34,883 nucleotides of DNA from positions 1-34,883 of the forward strand of contig JASHNS010000109.1 in the NCBI GenBank assembly GCA_030041515.1, given 5' to 3'. Both the position numbers and the translations under genes were made by a program. The first letter of the stretch is position 1. Each line of letters starts with the position of its first letter. A model generated the notes under the pieces. The model did not search any database. It had not been told where the DNA came from and saw nothing but the letters and a program-made list of their open reading frames with translations. The stretch is from Acidobacteriaceae bacterium (GTDB lineage: Bacteria; Acidobacteriota; Terriglobia; Terriglobales; Acidobacteriaceae). Shown here piece by piece: positions 1 to 7,457 of the stretch.

Positions 1-601
1 CCGAAACCAGCGCGTTCAGCGTGCCCAGAACATCGGATCCCGGCGCCGAGAAAATCTGGCTTCCGGGTAAATTCAGCTGGATCTTCTGCCCGCTCGGCGT
101 CTCCAGATACGTCACGTCGCTGTCGCCGTTGTACGCCGCCGTTGCCGGAGTCGTCGTTGTGTCGAGCGTGTAGGGAGCCGTGCCGCCCTGGCTCCCGGAA
201 AAAATGTATTGCCCAAGGTACGTTGTATTCGCCAGCGACAGGACCTCGTCCCGAATCCCGGATAGCTGGTCTCCAAGCGATTGCACATCGCTTGCGTTCA
301 ACGTGCCGTTATTGGCTTCCGTCGCCAGCGATACCGCCGTCGTCAGTTGGCTCACCACGGAGCCCAGCACCGAATCGCTCACCTGAAGCATGCTCTGAGT
401 CGTCGACGCGGTCTGCGAAAACGTGTCGTCGTTGCCAATCTCCGCGCTCAGCAGCACGTTTTCGCCGACCGCCACGGGATTGTCGCTCAGCTGGTTCACC
501 TGCGACCCGCTGGCCAGCTCCTCGGTGAGGGTCTCCTCGGTCTGCGAGGTCTCGTCCAGCGAGTTCACCAGGCCATTCATGTAGAGCGGATTCACGCGCA
601 C
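1..601 (-). CDS. flgL: Flagellar hook-filament junction protein FlgL (partial, 3' end outside window)
   Basis: This is the N-terminal 200 residues of FlgL (HAP3), the flagellin-like protein joining hook-associated FlgK to the filament. The product begins VRVNPLYMNGLVNSL and carries the flagellin-type pattern LASGSQVNQLSDNP near residues 31-44, followed by Ser/Thr/Gln-rich helices and the variable middle (TTYLGQYIFSG). I chose the GTG at 601 because an AGGAG lies about 8 bases upstream and the gene starts 10 bases after the flgK stop. The frame stays open to the window edge, so the C-terminal D0 helix is not seen. It is the last gene of the flgM-flgN-flgK-flgL unit, and flgKL adjacency supports the call over flagellin. 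Confidence 0.93.
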   Translation of the reverse strand, partial: MRVNPLYMNGLVNSLDETSQTEETLTEELASGSQVNQLSDNPVAVGENVLLSAEIGNDDTFSQTASTTQSMLQVSDSVLGSVVSQLTTAVSLATEANNGTLNASDVQSLGDQLSGIRDEVLSLANTTYLGQYIFSGSQGGTAPYTLDTTTTPATAAYNGDSDVTYLETPSGQKIQLNLPGSQIFSAPGSDVLGTLNALVS

Positions 602-611
602 GGCTCGCTCC

Positions 612-2045
612 TCAGGTTGTGTACGTCGTCTCGACGCCCAGGTTCAGCGCCGACGTCATCACCAGATCCAGGGTGGTGAACACTTTCGATGCTGCCTCGT
701 AGGACTGCTCCAGTGTCTCCAGTTGCGCAGCCTCGTCGTTCAGGCTCACTCCCGAGAGAGCTCCGATTTGGTTCTGCAGCTGCGTCAACGCCGCCTGCTG
801 CGCCGTGTTCTCACTCGATACTTCGCTTACCTGATTGCCCAGAGTCGTCACAAAATCGGAAAAATACTGTGCCGGCGTCTCCCCTCCAGCGATCGCGCTG
901 TTCGCAAGGTTCGCCATCGCCGTCGCGTTGGTGTTGTCCGAGGAGCCTTCCCCCGTTGCGGCTGCTGCAATCTGCGAGGGATCCGTCATCGTAACGGCGA
1001 TCTCCGCAGCCGATCCCGACGGGTCGGCCTCGGCTGCCGTCGCGGGCAGGCTGAAGATTGCCCCGCCCGCATTGCCGGTCAGGTCAGACCCGGCCTCGTT
1101 CTGCGTGTTGATCTGTGTGGCCACCGCATAGGCCAGTGCATCGAGCGAGTTTTCCGTCTGCGGAATGTTCTGATCCCGCGCCGTCAGAATCCCGCCAATC
1201 TGACCGCCGCCCGAAGTCAGCTCGGCCGTAATGGTGTTGCCCTGCGCGTCGTAAAACTGCGTCACCCCGCCGCTTTCCCCGCTCGTCATCTGGAAGACCT
1301 GGCCCTGCGACACAAGCAACGCGCCGCCGGCCGTCGTCACCGTCAGCCCGTTGTTCTCCGTGGTTACGGTGCGAATGCCGATGAGCTGCGAGAGCTGCGT
1401 CAGGTCCTGCTGCCGCTGGTCTTCCAGCGTTCCTGCGTCCGTGCCGGGACTGGTGGTTTCAATTTGCACATTGAGCTGCGCGACGTTCTTCAGCAGCGCA
1501 TTCGCCTGATCGACCACGCTGGCCGCCTGCTCGTTCAGCGACTGCTGCTGGCTTTCCAGCTGCGATGCCGCGCCGTTGAAATCGGAAGCCAGAGCCTCGG
1601 CTGCGCTCAATACCTGTTGCCGCGCCGCGTCATCCGCCGGACTTCCTTCGAGGGCTGAAAATGCGTCGAACAAATTCTGGAGATCGCTTCCGAGGCCATT
1701 CGCCTGGCTGGTATCCGTTCCCGTGCTGGTCGCCCCGCTGAACAGCGACTGCACCTGGTCGAGCGCCGTCAGCTGCGCGCTCGATGCGCTCGCGGTCTGC
1801 GTCTGCTGCCGTACCGCCTGTTCCAGCACCAGGCTGCGCTGCGACTGCGGCCCGGTCATGGTCACCCCCATGCCCATCGTCATCCCGTTCAGCGTCACAG
1901 CGTCGTTTTGTTCCCACGTCGGCATCTCCAGTGTGTAGCCAGGCGTGTTCACGTTGGCCGTATTGTTGGCGATCACGTCCAGGGCTGCCTGATCCGCGTC
2001 CAGCGCGCCCGTGGCAATGTTAAAGGCGGTACTGATCGTGCCCAT
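612..2045 (-). CDS. flgK: Flagellar hook-associated protein 1 FlgK
   Basis: A 477-residue FlgK (HAP1), the first junction protein on the hook tip, secreted by the flagellar export system. The N-terminus MGTISTAFNIATGALDADQ is followed by the rod/hook-family signature ANNTANVNTPGYT near residues 27-39. The C-terminus has the paired-helix region (LETLEQSYEAASKVFTTLD) typical of axial proteins. I prefer the ATG at 2045 to an in-frame start 8 codons upstream because it matches the family N-terminus and has a GGGGGA about 9 bases upstream. That start lies inside the 3' end of the flgN-like gene (26-base overlap), which suggests translational coupling between the chaperone and its client. Confidence 0.96.
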   Translation of the reverse strand: MGTISTAFNIATGALDADQAALDVIANNTANVNTPGYTLEMPTWEQNDAVTLNGMTMGMGVTMTGPQSQRSLVLEQAVRQQTQTASASSAQLTALDQVQSLFSGATSTGTDTSQANGLGSDLQNLFDAFSALEGSPADDAARQQVLSAAEALASDFNGAASQLESQQQSLNEQAASVVDQANALLKNVAQLNVQIETTSPGTDAGTLEDQRQQDLTQLSQLIGIRTVTTENNGLTVTTAGGALLVSQGQVFQMTSGESGGVTQFYDAQGNTITAELTSGGGQIGGILTARDQNIPQTENSLDALAYAVATQINTQNEAGSDLTGNAGGAIFSLPATAAEADPSGSAAEIAVTMTDPSQIAAAATGEGSSDNTNATAMANLANSAIAGGETPAQYFSDFVTTLGNQVSEVSSENTAQQAALTQLQNQIGALSGVSLNDEAAQLETLEQSYEAASKVFTTLDLVMTSALNLGVETTYTT

Positions 2046-2292
2046 CGCGCTCGTCCCCCGGCGCGACATAGCCGTACGCCTCGCGATACGCGCCGCGCAG
2101 CAGCCACAAATTGCGCCTCACCAACTGCAAGAGCCGGCCCAGTGCCCGATGCTGGCGCAGAACAGCCTGCCGTTCTCCCTCCGTTTCCGGAAACTCCGCT
2201 CCGCCGGCCGCCTCCGCCAGCTGCTCCAGCCCCGTGGCATCGGCGCGAGCCAGTGCCTCCAGAGTGGCGTTCAGCAGATCCCCGGCCGTCAT
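2020..2292 (-). CDS. FlgN-like flagellar export chaperone
   Basis: A 90-residue, almost wholly helical, Glu/Arg/Leu-rich protein. Its position between flgM and flgK, its size, and the heptad-like leucines (LRQHRALGRLLQLVRRNL) fit FlgN, the cytoplasmic chaperone that binds the C-terminal helices of FlgK and FlgL and delivers them to the export gate. FlgN proteins are poorly conserved, so the name rests more on context than on motif. It is shorter than enteric FlgN (about 140 residues). It starts 7 bases after the flgM stop and overlaps the flgK start. Confidence 0.72.
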   Translation of the reverse strand: MTAGDLLNATLEALARADATGLEQLAEAAGGAEFPETEGERQAVLRQHRALGRLLQLVRRNLWLLRGAYREAYGYVAPGDERDGHDQYRL

Positions 2293-2299
2293 CCCGTCC

Positions 2300-2590
2300 T
2301 TAACCCTTTCCCAGCATCTGGCTGATCATCTTGTCCGCCACCGCCGATGACGGGACACTGTAGGTTCCCGCGGCCAGCGCCTGCTGGATCTGGTTCACCT
2401 TCTCCATCCGCACATCGGAATCCGGCGCCGCCTGCGCCGCCGCACTCGCTGCCGTGCTCAGCGTCGCCTGATCGGCCGCGCTGCCCACCGCCAGGCCTGC
2501 CGGGCTCCCTGAGTTTGCTGCCGGCCCCTTCTCGACCTCCTGGCTCTGAAACAGGGGCTGCAGTCCCTGGAGGGTGTTGTCGACGTTCAT
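2300..2590 (-). CDS. flgM: Anti-sigma-28 factor FlgM
   Basis: A 96-residue FlgM, which binds and holds FliA (sigma-28) inactive until the hook-basal body is finished and FlgM is exported. The C-terminal half has the sigma-binding helices: VRMEKVNQIQQALAAGTYSV then AVADKMISQML, matching the family pattern (R-x-E-K-V-x-x-I-x-x-A-I-x-x-G-x-Y-x-V). The first 50 residues are Gly/Ala/Ser-rich and probably disordered, as is usual. A strong ribosome-binding site (AAGGAG) lies 7 bases before the ATG, and a near-consensus sigma-28 promoter lies 24 bases upstream of the start. This implies that FliA drives its own inhibitor. Confidence 0.93.
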   Translation of the reverse strand: MNVDNTLQGLQPLFQSQEVEKGPAANSGSPAGLAVGSAADQATLSTAASAAAQAAPDSDVRMEKVNQIQQALAAGTYSVPSSAVADKMISQMLGKG

Positions 2591-2614
2591 ACCTGATCTC
2601 CTTCCTCCCTGAGT

Positions 2615-2641
2615 TCATCGGCGGCAGATTCCCACACTTTA
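2615..2641 (-). promoter_or_regulatory. Sigma-28 (FliA) promoter for flgMNKL
   Basis: On the minus strand, TAAAGTGT (2641 to 2634) is followed by an 11-base spacer and GCCGATGA (2622 to 2615). The established FliA consensus is TAAAGTTT-N11-GCCGATAA, so 14 of 16 defined positions match and the spacing is exact. It sits in the only gap between flgJ and flgM, directly upstream of late flagellar genes that are sigma-28 targets in other bacteria. Transcription would begin a few bases downstream, leaving a short leader with the AAGGAG ribosome-binding site. Confidence 0.88.
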
Positions 2642-2658
2642 GTACCGTTTTCGTGACC

Positions 2659-2679
2659 CATTCCTGGAGAACTCTCAGA
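2659..2679 (-). promoter_or_regulatory. Recurring TCTGAGA element, copy A (before flgM)
   Basis: On the minus strand this 21-base stretch begins TCTGAGAGTT. It shares its first 10 bases exactly with copy B (6866-6886) and its first 7 with copy C (16927-16947). The stop codon of flgJ lies inside it, and it ends 17 bases upstream of the sigma-28 -35 box. What it does is unknown; position and recurrence suggest a regulator site or an accessory promoter element. Confidence 0.4.
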
Positions 2680-2986
2680 CATCGCTCCGGCTGTTTCCAT
2701 CGCTCTTCTCCGGTTGCTCAAAATGCGCGAGGATTCTGTCCGCAATGCCGAAGCCGCCGCGGTCGGAGATGGCCCTCGCCAGCACTTCCGATCCAAAGCT
2801 CATCAGGGCATTCCCGCTGCCATCGGCGCCTTCATCGTCCGATCCCCCGTCGAACAGCGGATCGTGCTGGAGCGGCTCCAGCAATTCCTTCATCAGCGAG
2901 GCCTCGAACTCATGGGCCGCCGGCTTCAGCCTGGGATCCAGGGCCTGCGACGCGGCGGCTCCTGCCGTCCCGCTCACGGCCGGCAT
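2675..2986 (-). CDS. flgJ: Rod-binding protein FlgJ, N-terminal-domain-only form
   Basis: A 103-residue protein matching the N-terminal rod-binding/capping domain of FlgJ: AAHEFEASLMKELLEPL (residues 27-43) and FGSEVLARAISDRGGFGIAD (69-88). The muramidase domain found at the C-terminus of enteric FlgJ is absent, which is common outside Gammaproteobacteria; another enzyme would have to open the peptidoglycan. The ATG shares one base with the flgI stop (TGATG), so translation is probably coupled. Confidence 0.88.
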   Translation of the reverse strand: MPAVSGTAGAAASQALDPRLKPAAHEFEASLMKELLEPLQHDPLFDGGSDDEGADGSGNALMSFGSEVLARAISDRGGFGIADRILAHFEQPEKSDGNSRSDV

Positions 2987-4128
2987 CAGAGCACCTCCAG
3001 GTCCGCTTCGAGTGCGCCGGCCGCCTTCATGGCCTGCAGAATCGAGATAATGTCCCGGGCCGTCGCCCCAATCTGCTGCAGATTTTCCACCAGATCGTCC
3101 ACGGTCGCGCCCTCCTTCAATTCAATGCTGTTGGCGGGCTTGTCCTGCGCCTGAACCGTGGTTTGCCGAACCAGCTGAGTCGTTCCCTGGCCCAGCGCAT
3201 TCGGCTGCGAAACCTCGAAGTGGCTGACAATGTTCACGACCAGGCCGCCATGCAGGATGGTCACCGGCTGGAGGCGCACATCGCCGCCAATCACCACCGT
3301 CCCGGTGCGCTCGTTCACGACCACGACGGCACGCGGAAACACCGGCACCTCCACTTCCTCGACGCGCGCCAGCAGCGACGGAATGTCCTCGCCGGCAGCG
3401 GGCGCCAGTTCGATCCGCCGGCTGTCCACGGCATGCGCCAGCTTCCGGCCCAGCTCACGGTTGATGGATGAGGTGACGGCCTCCGCCGTACGAAAATCCG
3501 CATCGTTCAGCAGCAGCGCCAGCGGGCGCAGCGTATTCAGGTCCAGAGGGACAGCGCGTTCCACCATGGCCCCGGAAGGAATGCGCGCGGTCGTCGGATA
3601 GTTCACGGATTTACTGCTGCCATTGGCCGTGACGGCATACCCCCCCAGGACCAGCGGCCCCTGTGCCTGGGCGTAGATCTGCCCGTCGGGCCCGTAGAGC
3701 GGAGTGAGCAGCAGCAGTCCACCTTCCAGGCTGCGCGCGTCGCCCGCCGATGATACCGTGACATCCACCTTACTGCCGGGCTCGGCAAAGGGCGGCAGCG
3801 TTCCGGCCAGAAAGACGGCGGCCATATTCCGCGTCTGCATCATCGACGCCATGGAATTGCCCTGCAGGCTCACGCCCATGCGCTCCAGCGCCGATTCCAG
3901 CGTCTGCAGCGGAAACACCGTCTGCGAACTGTCGCCGGTCCCGTGCAGGCCAACGACGATCCCAAACCCCACCAGCTGGTTGTCGCGGACGCCCTCCACC
4001 ATGGCAACGTCTTTCACGCGCGCCAGCTTTGCCTGCTGCTGGTCCTGAGCGGCGACCACGGCGACGGCGCATAGTACCACCGCCGCTACCAGCGCCACAC
4101 GTATCCGCAACTTCCACCGTCGTCTCAT
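2986..4128 (-). CDS. flgI: Flagellar P-ring protein FlgI
   Basis: A 380-residue FlgI, the periplasmic protein that polymerises around the rod to form the peptidoglycan-level bushing. It has a signal peptide (residues 1-27, basic start, hydrophobic core VALVAAVVLCAVAVVAA). The P-ring signature follows: RVKDVAMVEGVRDNQLVGFG, then VVGLHGTGDSS near residue 60. The C-terminus ends in the usual helix (QIGATARDIISILQAMKAAG). Length is normal. The ATG directly abuts the flgH stop with no spacer. P-ring presence implies an outer-membrane-bearing cell. Confidence 0.97.
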   Translation of the reverse strand: MRRRWKLRIRVALVAAVVLCAVAVVAAQDQQQAKLARVKDVAMVEGVRDNQLVGFGIVVGLHGTGDSSQTVFPLQTLESALERMGVSLQGNSMASMMQTRNMAAVFLAGTLPPFAEPGSKVDVTVSSAGDARSLEGGLLLLTPLYGPDGQIYAQAQGPLVLGGYAVTANGSSKSVNYPTTARIPSGAMVERAVPLDLNTLRPLALLLNDADFRTAEAVTSSINRELGRKLAHAVDSRRIELAPAAGEDIPSLLARVEEVEVPVFPRAVVVVNERTGTVVIGGDVRLQPVTILHGGLVVNIVSHFEVSQPNALGQGTTQLVRQTTVQAQDKPANSIELKEGATVDDLVENLQQIGATARDIISILQAMKAAGALEADLEVL

Positions 4129-4839
4129 CTAAAACACCAAGAGCTTTTCGAGGAACCGCACCACCGGGTTTTGCCGGTAGGTCGCATCGTTCACAATGCC
4201 TTTGCCGACCACTTCCAGCTCCATATCCGTAATCGCCGTCGACATCACCTGGTTTTGCGCATTCACGTCCTCCGGGCGCACCAGCCCGCGCAGCCGGATC
4301 AGCTGCGTCTGCTGATTGAACGTCAGCTGCCGCACCACCTGGATTACCAGCATCCCGTTGGGCAGCACATCGGCGACCTCGCCGCCCAGGGTCGTCACGA
4401 TACTGGAATCCGTCACGCTCTGACCCTGCGCGTTCAGGCCCGACGAGGAACTCTGGTTCACGAGATTGTTCAACGCGTTGCTGCCGGCGAGCTTTCCCAG
4501 CAACGCCGAGACCTGCGAACTTGCGGTCGAGGCTCGAGAATCCTTCACCGTCCCATCGGTCGAAGCCGTCAGGCTCTCGGAGACCACAACCGCAATGGGA
4601 TCGTGGATGCGCGTCGCCCTCACATCGCTGACCAGATTGGTCAACCGGCCGTCCGGCGTCCAGATCGAGCCCGGCGTCCGCTGCTCCGCGGCGCCTGCCG
4701 CCCTGACGCGAGCGACATATTGGCTCAGTGCGATGTCCGGAGGAGTACTGCCGGCCTGGGTCGCCCGCTTCTTCGTCGCGGCGCCCGCCCCGCCAGTCAC
4801 CATCAGCAACGCTGCCAGTACGGCCCCTGCTCTCCGCAT
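4129..4839 (-). CDS. flgH: Flagellar L-ring protein FlgH, without lipobox cysteine
   Basis: A 236-residue FlgH, the outer-membrane L-ring protein. Core motifs are present: SIWTPDGRLTNLVSDVRAT near residues 58-76, HDPIAVVVSESLTAS, and the C-terminal region (VMSTAITDMELEVVGKG). FlgH is normally a lipoprotein with a lipobox Cys after a short signal sequence. Here the leader (LAALLMVTGGAGAATKK) has no Cys, and the whole protein contains none, so it cannot be lipidated in the usual way and was probably cut by signal peptidase I. The ATG abuts the flgA stop. Confidence 0.95.
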   Translation of the reverse strand: MRRAGAVLAALLMVTGGAGAATKKRATQAGSTPPDIALSQYVARVRAAGAAEQRTPGSIWTPDGRLTNLVSDVRATRIHDPIAVVVSESLTASTDGTVKDSRASTASSQVSALLGKLAGSNALNNLVNQSSSSGLNAQGQSVTDSSIVTTLGGEVADVLPNGMLVIQVVRQLTFNQQTQLIRLRGLVRPEDVNAQNQVMSTAITDMELEVVGKGIVNDATYRQNPVVRFLEKLLVF

Positions 4840-5265
4840 TCAGCGCCTCCCCGGGTCCAGCTCCACCAGTCCCGGACCGCGCACGACCCCGCGGAGAACC
4901 GCGCCGTGCAATCCGGCGCGCACCCGCACCACTTCGCCCACGCGCGCAGCTTCCAGCGCCGTGCCGCTCAGCCTCACTTCCGATTGCTTTGCATGCCGCC
5001 GCAGCGTCACCTTCATCCCGGCCCGTACCGCCGGCGGCGCTTCTCCATGGACGCACGCTTCCGGGAACGCGTCCGCCCCGCGGTTCCGCGGGGCTTCCAC
5101 CAGCCGCGCCGGCCGTTCCGGATGCGCGCGGTCCCGCTCGATCAGCCACTGGCGGTGTAATGCCGCATCGAAGATCCGTTCCGGAAGCCGCGCCGCGTCC
5201 GCGGACAGGGCCAGCGCCAGCATCCCGCCGACCGCGAACTTTGCCGCTCCCCGCCGCATCGTCAT
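4840..5265 (-). CDS. flgA: Flagellar P-ring assembly chaperone FlgA (short form)
   Basis: A 141-residue periplasmic FlgA, the chaperone for P-ring assembly. A signal peptide (FAVGGMLALALSADA) precedes a short linker. The C-terminal SAF domain is recognisable: VRAGMKVTLRRHA, SGTALEAARVGEVVRVRAG, then VVRGPGLVEL at the end. It is shorter than typical FlgA (about 220 residues), keeping mainly the SAF part. A GGGGA lies 6 bases before the ATG. It sits between flgG and flgH, which supports the identity where sequence alone would be modest. Confidence 0.85.
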   Translation of the reverse strand: MTMRRGAAKFAVGGMLALALSADAARLPERIFDAALHRQWLIERDRAHPERPARLVEAPRNRGADAFPEACVHGEAPPAVRAGMKVTLRRHAKQSEVRLSGTALEAARVGEVVRVRAGLHGAVLRGVVRGPGLVELDPGRR

Positions 5266-5278
5266 CGTCTGTCCCCGA

Positions 5279-6067
5279 TCACTTCGCCATGTTGTTCGTT
5301 TCGCTGTACATCTCGTCCGCCGCCTGAATCACCTTCGAATTGCTCTCATACGCGCGCTGCGCCAGCACCATCTGCACGAAGGCCCCCACGACATCCACAT
5401 TCGAGTTTTCGAGGTAGCCCTGCTGCAGCGTACCCAGGCCTTCGGTTCCCCCCGGATTGCCCAGCACCGGATCGCCGGACGACAGCGTTGCGGTGTACAG
5501 GTTGGAGCCAACGCTTTCGAGGCCCCCGGGATTCACAAACGTGGCCAGCTGGATCTGCCCCAGCTGCGCGGGATTCTGCTGCCCCGGCAGCGTCGCATTC
5601 ACCACCCCATATTGCGTGATCGTGATCGCCGTCGCATTGGCCGGAATCGTGATGTTCGGCACCACCGGATCGCCCTGAGCATCCACCAGCGTGCCCTGAT
5701 TGTTCAGATAAAAATTCCCCGCCCGCGTGTAAGCCATCGTCCCGTCGGGCCGCGTCACCTGAAAGAACCCCGTTCCCTGGATCGCCAGATCCAGCGGGTT
5801 GTTTGTCTGGTTCAAATCGCCCTGGGTCATGATGATCTCGCTGGCCGCGGACTTCGTGCCCAGCCCGATCTGCAGCCCCGCAGAAACCGTTTCCTGGCTC
5901 TGCGCCGCGCCCGGCGTCACCAGATTCTGATAGATCATGTCCTCGAACTGCATCTGCCGCTGGCGAAAGCCCACCGTCGACGAGTTCGCCAGATTGTTCG
6001 CAATGGTGTCCAGATTCAGCTGCTGCGCGCTCATGCCGCTGGCCGCCGTGTATAACGCTCGAATCAC
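5279..6067 (-). CDS. flgG: Flagellar distal rod protein FlgG
   Basis: A 262-residue FlgG, building the distal rod that spans the periplasm inside the P and L rings. The N-terminus is (V)IRALYTAASGMSAQQLNLD followed by the rod signature TIANNLANSSTVGFRQRQ. The GTG at 6067 was chosen over the longer open frame because it gives the family N-terminus and length, and because GGGAGG lies 5 bases upstream. The C-terminus carries LENSNVDVVGAFVQMVLAQR and the closing axial helix. The gene starts 19 bases after the flgF stop. Confidence 0.97.
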   Translation of the reverse strand: MIRALYTAASGMSAQQLNLDTIANNLANSSTVGFRQRQMQFEDMIYQNLVTPGAAQSQETVSAGLQIGLGTKSAASEIIMTQGDLNQTNNPLDLAIQGTGFFQVTRPDGTMAYTRAGNFYLNNQGTLVDAQGDPVVPNITIPANATAITITQYGVVNATLPGQQNPAQLGQIQLATFVNPGGLESVGSNLYTATLSSGDPVLGNPGGTEGLGTLQQGYLENSNVDVVGAFVQMVLAQRAYESNSKVIQAADEMYSETNNMAK

Positions 6068-6086
6068 ACCCGCCTCCCGCCGCGCC

Positions 6087-6824
6087 TCATGGAACTCGCG
6101 GCAAATCCTCGCTGGCCGTCCTGTCCAGATCGTTCGAGAACATCGCAACCGCCTTCTGCATCATCTCCGCCTGGCGCTGCATCAGCACCAGCTGCAAACT
6201 GCCCTCGACCACATTCTGGTTCGAGGCTTCGAGCGCCCCCTGATGAATGCTTCCCGACGCCGCCACCGGCTTCACGCCCGCCGTCGCGGCGTATCGATTG
6301 GAGCCCTCCGCCGTCAGTGCATCGCCTGACGCAAAGCCGACGAGCGCAATCTTCCCGGCAATCGCGCCATTCACCGATACCGCGCCGTCGGCGCCCACGC
6401 CGATTTCTCCCGCCGGGATCCTGATGGGCTGCTGTTTCCCATCCAGCACCGGCTCACCCCCCTGCGTGGTCAGGCTGCCGTCCTGCGCACGCTCGAACTG
6501 TCCGTCACGCGTGTACCGCACACCCTGCTTCGTCTGGATGGCAAAGAACCCGTCTCCCTGAATAGCCAGATCCAGCGGATTGCCCGTGGGCGTCACAGCT
6601 CCCTGCCCGAGGTCGAGACGGCTTCCCCCCAGCACCCCGAAATTGTTCAGTGTGGCGTCCAGCTCGGAGTCGAGCGCCTCCGGCCCCAGCAGCACCGAGC
6701 GAAACTCATCGCGCTCCGCGCGATACCCAGCCGTGCCTGCGTTCGCCAGATTTGCGGCCGCCATGTCCAGCGCCTGACTGCGTGCCAGCAACCCCGATCC
6801 CGCTGCATAAAGTCCACTGCTCAT
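6087..6824 (-). CDS. flgF: Flagellar proximal rod protein FlgF
   Basis: A 245-residue rod protein of the FlgF/FlgG group. It starts MSSGLYAAGSGLLARSQALD with the signature AAANLANAGTAGYRAER, and has the mid-protein region NPLDLAIQGDGFFAI shared with FlgG. Position directly before flgG and the shorter, diverged sequence favour FlgF. The C-terminal axial helix is present (VEGSLQLVLMQRQAEMM), followed by about 20 less typical residues. It starts a new unit after a 57-base gap that contains copy B of the recurring element. Confidence 0.93.
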   Translation of the reverse strand: MSSGLYAAGSGLLARSQALDMAAANLANAGTAGYRAERDEFRSVLLGPEALDSELDATLNNFGVLGGSRLDLGQGAVTPTGNPLDLAIQGDGFFAIQTKQGVRYTRDGQFERAQDGSLTTQGGEPVLDGKQQPIRIPAGEIGVGADGAVSVNGAIAGKIALVGFASGDALTAEGSNRYAATAGVKPVAASGSIHQGALEASNQNVVEGSLQLVLMQRQAEMMQKAVAMFSNDLDRTASEDLPRVP

Positions 6825-6865
6825 CGCAGAGACACAGAGCAGAACCGGGACCGAAGGAGAGAACA

Positions 6866-6886
6866 GAAGGTTAGGAAACTCTCAGA
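6866..6886 (-). promoter_or_regulatory. Recurring TCTGAGA element, copy B (before flgF)
   Basis: On the minus strand this 21-base stretch begins TCTGAGAGTTTCCTAAC. It matches copy C (16927-16947) at 16 of 21 positions and copy A (2659-2679) at 13 of 21. It overlaps the stop codon of the cheX-like gene and ends 41 bases before the flgF ATG. TAACCT in its second half could serve as a weak -10, but no clear -35 partner is visible. Confidence 0.42.
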
Positions 6887-7355
6887 ATGGCGGGTCGCAA
6901 AAGAGCGTCAGCGAAAACATCTGCTCCTCGAAGCAATAGGTTCGTTCGATGCGCAGCGGCGCCCGTTCCCCGAAGAGCTCATACCGATCACCCGCCACCA
7001 CCGTCGGAGTCGAGAGCAGGCAGCCGCCGGAAAGCTTCGCATCCAGAGCCTTCCACGCTCCTGCCACCATATTGCAAACTTCACCTGCTGCATCGTGCAC
7101 CAGAACCGGCTCCGCGGGCATGCCTGCCATCCGTTCGGCCATCCGCTCCGCCACTTTCAGTCCGGCGCGCAACACCAGCGCTCCGCTCAGTGCGCCGGCC
7201 AGCCCGACGACAGCCGAGACGGTCTCGGTCTGCTCCGCAGGCGAGGGCTCGGTGGGAGCGCAGCTCACACCCACCATGATCGAAAACACTTCCACCACTG
7301 CCCGGTCCAGATGCTCTTCCCATCGGGCCACCTGTTCGGCTCCTGCCACCGCCAT
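6882..7355 (-). CDS. CheX-type CheY-P phosphatase
   Basis: A 157-residue protein of the CheC/CheX/FliY phosphatase group, expected to dephosphorylate CheY-P. It has the alpha-beta pattern of CheX: VVGLAGALSGALVLRAGLKV (residues 49-68), then the active-site helix DAAGEVCNMVAGAWK, where Glu92 and Asn95 occupy the catalytic E-x-x-N positions. The GGCLLSTPTVVAGD strand follows. There is one catalytic motif, as in CheX, not two as in CheC. It lies just downstream of cheY in the same operon, so signal removal is encoded with signal input. No CheA is nearby. Confidence 0.85.
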   Translation of the reverse strand: MAVAGAEQVARWEEHLDRAVVEVFSIMVGVSCAPTEPSPAEQTETVSAVVGLAGALSGALVLRAGLKVAERMAERMAGMPAEPVLVHDAAGEVCNMVAGAWKALDAKLSGGCLLSTPTVVAGDRYELFGERAPLRIERTYCFEEQMFSLTLFCDPPF

Positions 7356-7396
7356 GCCTGCCCCCTGCGACCCCCAGGTTGTTCGCGCTGCTCCTA

Positions 7397-7432
7397 GTTG
7401 CGGCAGACCGTCCCGTTGCGGCAGACTGTCCC
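7397..7432 (+). repeat. Two tandem 18-base repeats
   Basis: Two head-to-tail copies of an 18-base unit (GTTGCGGCAGACCGTCCC at 7397-7414, then the same with one C-to-T change at 7415-7432). They lie in the 102-base gap between cheY and the cheX-like gene. The role is unknown; they could be a recent slippage duplication or a paired protein site. Confidence 0.7.
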
Positions 7433-7434
7433 CG

Positions 7435-7456
7435 CCAGGGCCCCGGCATGCCCTGG
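7435..7456 (-). terminator. Hairpin directly after cheY stop
   Basis: Inverted repeat CCAGGGC (7435-7441) and GCCCTGG (7450-7456) with an 8-base loop, starting one base past the cheY stop codon in the direction of transcription. No T-tract follows, so full intrinsic termination is doubtful. An attenuator or an mRNA 3'-end stabiliser between cheY and the cheX-like gene is equally possible. Confidence 0.4.
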
Positions 7457-7457
7457 T

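Noticed and set aside
3770-5149. A 459-codon open frame on the minus strand
   Set aside because: It overlaps flgI, flgH and flgA in another frame and is mostly Gly/Arg/Ala without homology; the ring-protein frames are clear.
7397-7432. Possible CRISPR-like repeat
   Set aside because: There are only two copies, directly adjacent with no spacer, and no cas genes.
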